Shown piece after piece: positions 6,105-8,232 of a stretch of 8,232 nt of DNA. The notes below the pieces were generated by a model that saw only the letters and a list, made by a program, of their open reading frames with translations, did no database searches and was not told the origin of the DNA. This DNA comes from Deltaproteobacteria bacterium (GTDB taxonomy: Bacteria > Desulfobacterota > DSM-4660 > Desulfatiglandales > B25-G16): the NCBI GenBank assembly GCA_020348625.1, contig CP070752.1, positions 1,342,201-1,350,432 of the forward strand, written 5' to 3'. Every line of letters begins with the position of its first letter. Within the stretch, counting starts at the first letter, position 1. Made by a program: the position numbers and the translations under genes.

Positions 6105-6368
6105 GTGATTGAGGAACACGACGACAAATGGCTTCGATGTCCCAGGGTGGGCGGAGAGGTGAATTTCAGGTTCTGCCGTTCCGAGAATAACATGCTACCC
6201 TGTAGGTGGATAATCGGATGTTGGCAGGCCCAGATTGATATCAACATGTTTCTTGAAGACCATTATTCCGAGGAAGAACTGGATCAAGTATTCACTCCTC
6301 CCAAGCCGAAGATTGAGAGCCTGATGGGTCTCGTCGAAAAGGCGAAGAATAGAAAAACCGAGAAATGA
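6105..6368 (+). CDS. Small four-cysteine protein coupled to iorA (87 aa)
   Basis: I do not recognise a named family. The N-terminal half carries four cysteines, Cys12 (LRCP), Cys24 (FRFCR), Cys33 (LPCRW) and Cys39 (IGCW), spaced C-x11-C-x8-C-x5-C, enough for a zinc or iron-sulfur site. The second half is helical and charged (HYSEEELDQVF, then TPPKPKIESLMGLVEKAKNRK). There is no signal peptide or membrane segment. The GTG start at 6105 is chosen because GAGGAG lies 6 bases before it. Its TGA overlaps the iorA start as ATGA, so translation of the two is probably coupled and the proteins made in fixed ratio. A role as accessory subunit, electron-transfer partner or maturation factor of the indolepyruvate oxidoreductase is inferred from that coupling alone. 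Confidence 0.8.
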   Translation: MIEEHDDKWLRCPRVGGEVNFRFCRSENNMLPCRWIIGCWQAQIDINMFLEDHYSEEELDQVFTPPKPKIESLMGLVEKAKNRKTEK

Positions 6369-8232
6369 CCAGACAGGAGATCTTGCTCGGAAATGGGGCC
6401 ATTGCCCTCGGTTTGGTCGAATCCGGCTGCCAGGTGCTTGCCTCATATCCCGGAACGCCCAGTTCGGAAATCCTTCCCGAAGCCGTTCGGTTTGTAAAAT
6501 CAGAGGGCCTTGATACCTATGTAGAATGGTCCACTAATGAAAAGGTGGCCCTGGATACTGCCTTTGCTGCCTCTATAACGGGCAAGCGAGCTGCCTGCTG
6601 CATGAAGCAGGTGGGCCTCAACGTGGCGGCCGACTCCCTCATGAGCTCAGCCTATATGGGTACTGTTGGAGGGCTGGTCATCATCTCCTGCGATGACCCA
6701 GGCCCCCACTCCTCGCAGACCGAACAAGACACCCGGCTCATGGCCCGGCTTGCTAAAGTGCCGGTTCTAGATCCATCAAACCCTCAGGAGGCCAGAGAGA
6801 TGGTGGGGCTTGCCTTTGCCATTTCAGAGGAATTCAGGATTCCGGTGATTCTTCGGCCTGCCATTAGGGTGTGTCATGCACGCCAGAATATCTCAATCAA
6901 ACCAATCAAGAAGAACACCCAGACAGCCACCTTTAAGAAGGATCCCCTCAGATGGGCGGCCACTCCACGTTTTCGTTTGATACTTCATAAAGAACTCAAC
7001 GAAAAACTGAAGCAAATCAGAACTCGCTTTGAAGGGCTTACCCGATTCAACTTCCACAACCTTGAGTCGGGAAAACATTATCAATTCGGCATTATCGCAG
7101 GGGGTGTGCCGTATGCAGTCGTCTCTGATATGTTCGCACAGGAAGGGCGCACCGATATTCCCGTACTCAAGATCGGCACACCCTACCCCTTTCCGGAACG
7201 GTTGGCTGCCGAGTTTCTTTCTGCTTGCGACAAGGTGCTGGTCTTGGAGGAAACAGATACGCTCATCGAATACCTGCTTCGCGACAAAGAGAAGGTGCTC
7301 GGTCGCCTCTCCGGTCATGTCCCTGCTGAAGGCGAGCTGGTACCTCACAAGGTATACAACCTGATCAATCACTGCTTAAGCGAACTGAACCTGCCCCAGC
7401 TGCCCGAACGGACGGATGCCGAGGCGGAGAAACTGGTAGAGCGTCTGGAGCTACCAACGAGAAGGCCGACCCTGTGCCCCGGATGCCCCCACAGGGCTGC
7501 ATTTTTTGCCATACGCAAGGCCAGGCCAAAGGCCATCTTTACCTCGGACATCGGCTGCTATACGCTTGGCCTCAACCTGGGAGCGGTGGATACCTGCCTC
7601 GATATGGGCGGTGCTATAACCATGGCATCGGGCCTTTATCATGCTTTTTCCCAAGATAAGACCGAACAGCCCATCGTGGCCACCATCGGTGATTCGACCT
7701 TCTTCCATTCGGGAACCGCCGGCCTTCTGAACGCCGTATACAACGGGGCACGATTCATTCTCGTAATCCTGGATAATCTCACAACGGCCATGACCGGTAT
7801 GCAGCCCACGCCGGCCCTTGGAATCCGCGCCGACGGGAGTAAAGGCCGAACGATAACCCTCGAGAGGATTGTGGCGGGTTGCGGTGTTGATTTTATCCAG
7901 GTCGTGGACCCCTATGATATGAAGAACATGACAAGCATCATGAAAAGGGCAACCGAATACGTAAAAGGGCCTGAAGGGGGAATCGCCGTTATCATCGCGC
8001 GGCACCCTTGTGTTATCGCCTACCCGGATAGTGCTATTCGGGAAAGGAAACGGGTAATAATTACCGAGGATTGTACGGAGTGCAACTTCTGCCTTGAACG
8101 TTTTGAATGCCCTGCTCTGTACCATGACCAGGAACTGGGGCGCACCGCCATCAACAGAGAGCTATGCGTGGATTGCGGCCTCTGTATTCAGATATGCCCA
8201 AAAGGGGCCATTAAAGAGGTTCAGACTGATTG
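6365..8232 (+). CDS. iorA: Indolepyruvate ferredoxin oxidoreductase, alpha subunit (runs to window edge)
   Basis: Large subunit of the oxygen-sensitive IorAB complex, which turns indolepyruvate and other aryl-pyruvates plus CoA into aryl-acetyl-CoA, CO2 and reduced ferredoxin; the reaction can run in reverse. Domains in order: an N-terminal pyrimidine-type domain with SYPGTPSSEI (27-36) and EWSTNEKVA; a middle transketolase-C-like domain; CPGCPHR (371-377) opening the thiamine-diphosphate domain, with GDSTFFHSG (442-450) and LDNLTTAMTG (469-478) binding Mg2+ and diphosphate; then two 4Fe-4S clusters, Cys570/573/576/582 (the unusual C-x2-C-x2-C-x5-CP of IorA) and Cys601/604/607/611 (C-x2-C-x2-C-x3-CP). 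The window ends after codon 622 with TG. The usual length is about 600-630, so the next base is probably A, making TGA. iorB is expected immediately downstream. Confidence 0.95.
   Translation, partial: MTRQEILLGNGAIALGLVESGCQVLASYPGTPSSEILPEAVRFVKSEGLDTYVEWSTNEKVALDTAFAASITGKRAACCMKQVGLNVAADSLMSSAYMGTVGGLVIISCDDPGPHSSQTEQDTRLMARLAKVPVLDPSNPQEAREMVGLAFAISEEFRIPVILRPAIRVCHARQNISIKPIKKNTQTATFKKDPLRWAATPRFRLILHKELNEKLKQIRTRFEGLTRFNFHNLESGKHYQFGIIAGGVPYAVVSDMFAQEGRTDIPVLKIGTPYPFPERLAAEFLSACDKVLVLEETDTLIEYLLRDKEKVLGRLSGHVPAEGELVPHKVYNLINHCLSELNLPQLPERTDAEAEKLVERLELPTRRPTLCPGCPHRAAFFAIRKARPKAIFTSDIGCYTLGLNLGAVDTCLDMGGAITMASGLYHAFSQDKTEQPIVATIGDSTFFHSGTAGLLNAVYNGARFILVILDNLTTAMTGMQPTPALGIRADGSKGRTITLERIVAGCGVDFIQVVDPYDMKNMTSIMKRATEYVKGPEGGIAVIIARHPCVIAYPDSAIRERKRVIITEDCTECNFCLERFECPALYHDQELGRTAINRELCVDCGLCIQICPKGAIKEVQTD

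Noticed and set aside
7029..7364. Plus-strand open frame of 111 codons inside iorA
   Set aside because: Another frame of iorA, which is unbroken and carries all family motifs; the shifted frame has no recognisable features.
7451..8125. Long minus-strand open frame of 224 codons
   Set aside because: It lies antisense to the catalytic and thiamine-binding region of iorA, has no family features, and follows from the codon bias of the real gene.

Overview
The window looks like a chromosomal stretch from an anaerobic, moderately GC-rich bacterium, most likely Desulfobacterota (the former Deltaproteobacteria). The signs are a TrpB2-type tryptophan synthase beta chain beside an oxygen-sensitive indolepyruvate:ferredoxin oxidoreductase, a flavocytochrome-c-type flavoprotein, a long SerA, and AT-rich intergenic repeats built on CGAAATCCGAAA. 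The assignment rests on gene content and style only; there is no rRNA or tRNA here to confirm it.

Layout. A minus-strand flavoprotein runs off the left edge (1-201). A 497-base gap follows, holding promoter-like signals and a large imperfect inverted repeat. A small MerR-like DNA-binding protein (699-1046, +) converges on a YgeA-like amino-acid racemase (1089-1781, -), with a shared hairpin between them. A gap of about 735 bases rich in hairpins precedes serA (2517-4097, +). Just after serA comes a compact tryptophan attenuator: promoter, a 15-residue leader peptide with three consecutive Trp codons, alternative pairings, and a perfect terminator (4111-4284). Next is a decayed N-terminal fragment of a trpB2 gene (4334-4490), then the intact trpB2 (4634-5992), two intergenic hairpins, a four-cysteine 87-residue protein (6105-6368), and iorA (6365 to the right edge), whose start overlaps the small protein's stop as ATGA.

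How they may work together. SerA supplies serine, the co-substrate of tryptophan synthase beta. TrpB2 joins serine to indole. IorA/IorB interconverts indolepyruvate and indoleacetyl-CoA with ferredoxin. A Trp-codon attenuator ahead of the group suggests that tryptophan shortage raises trpB2 expression, and iorA expression too if transcription passes the hairpins at 5994-6089. That would put the indolepyruvate oxidoreductase in tryptophan supply or indole/arylacetate salvage rather than only in amino-acid breakdown. The attenuator and its fit to the Trp-codon model are read from the sequence; the metabolic role is inference.
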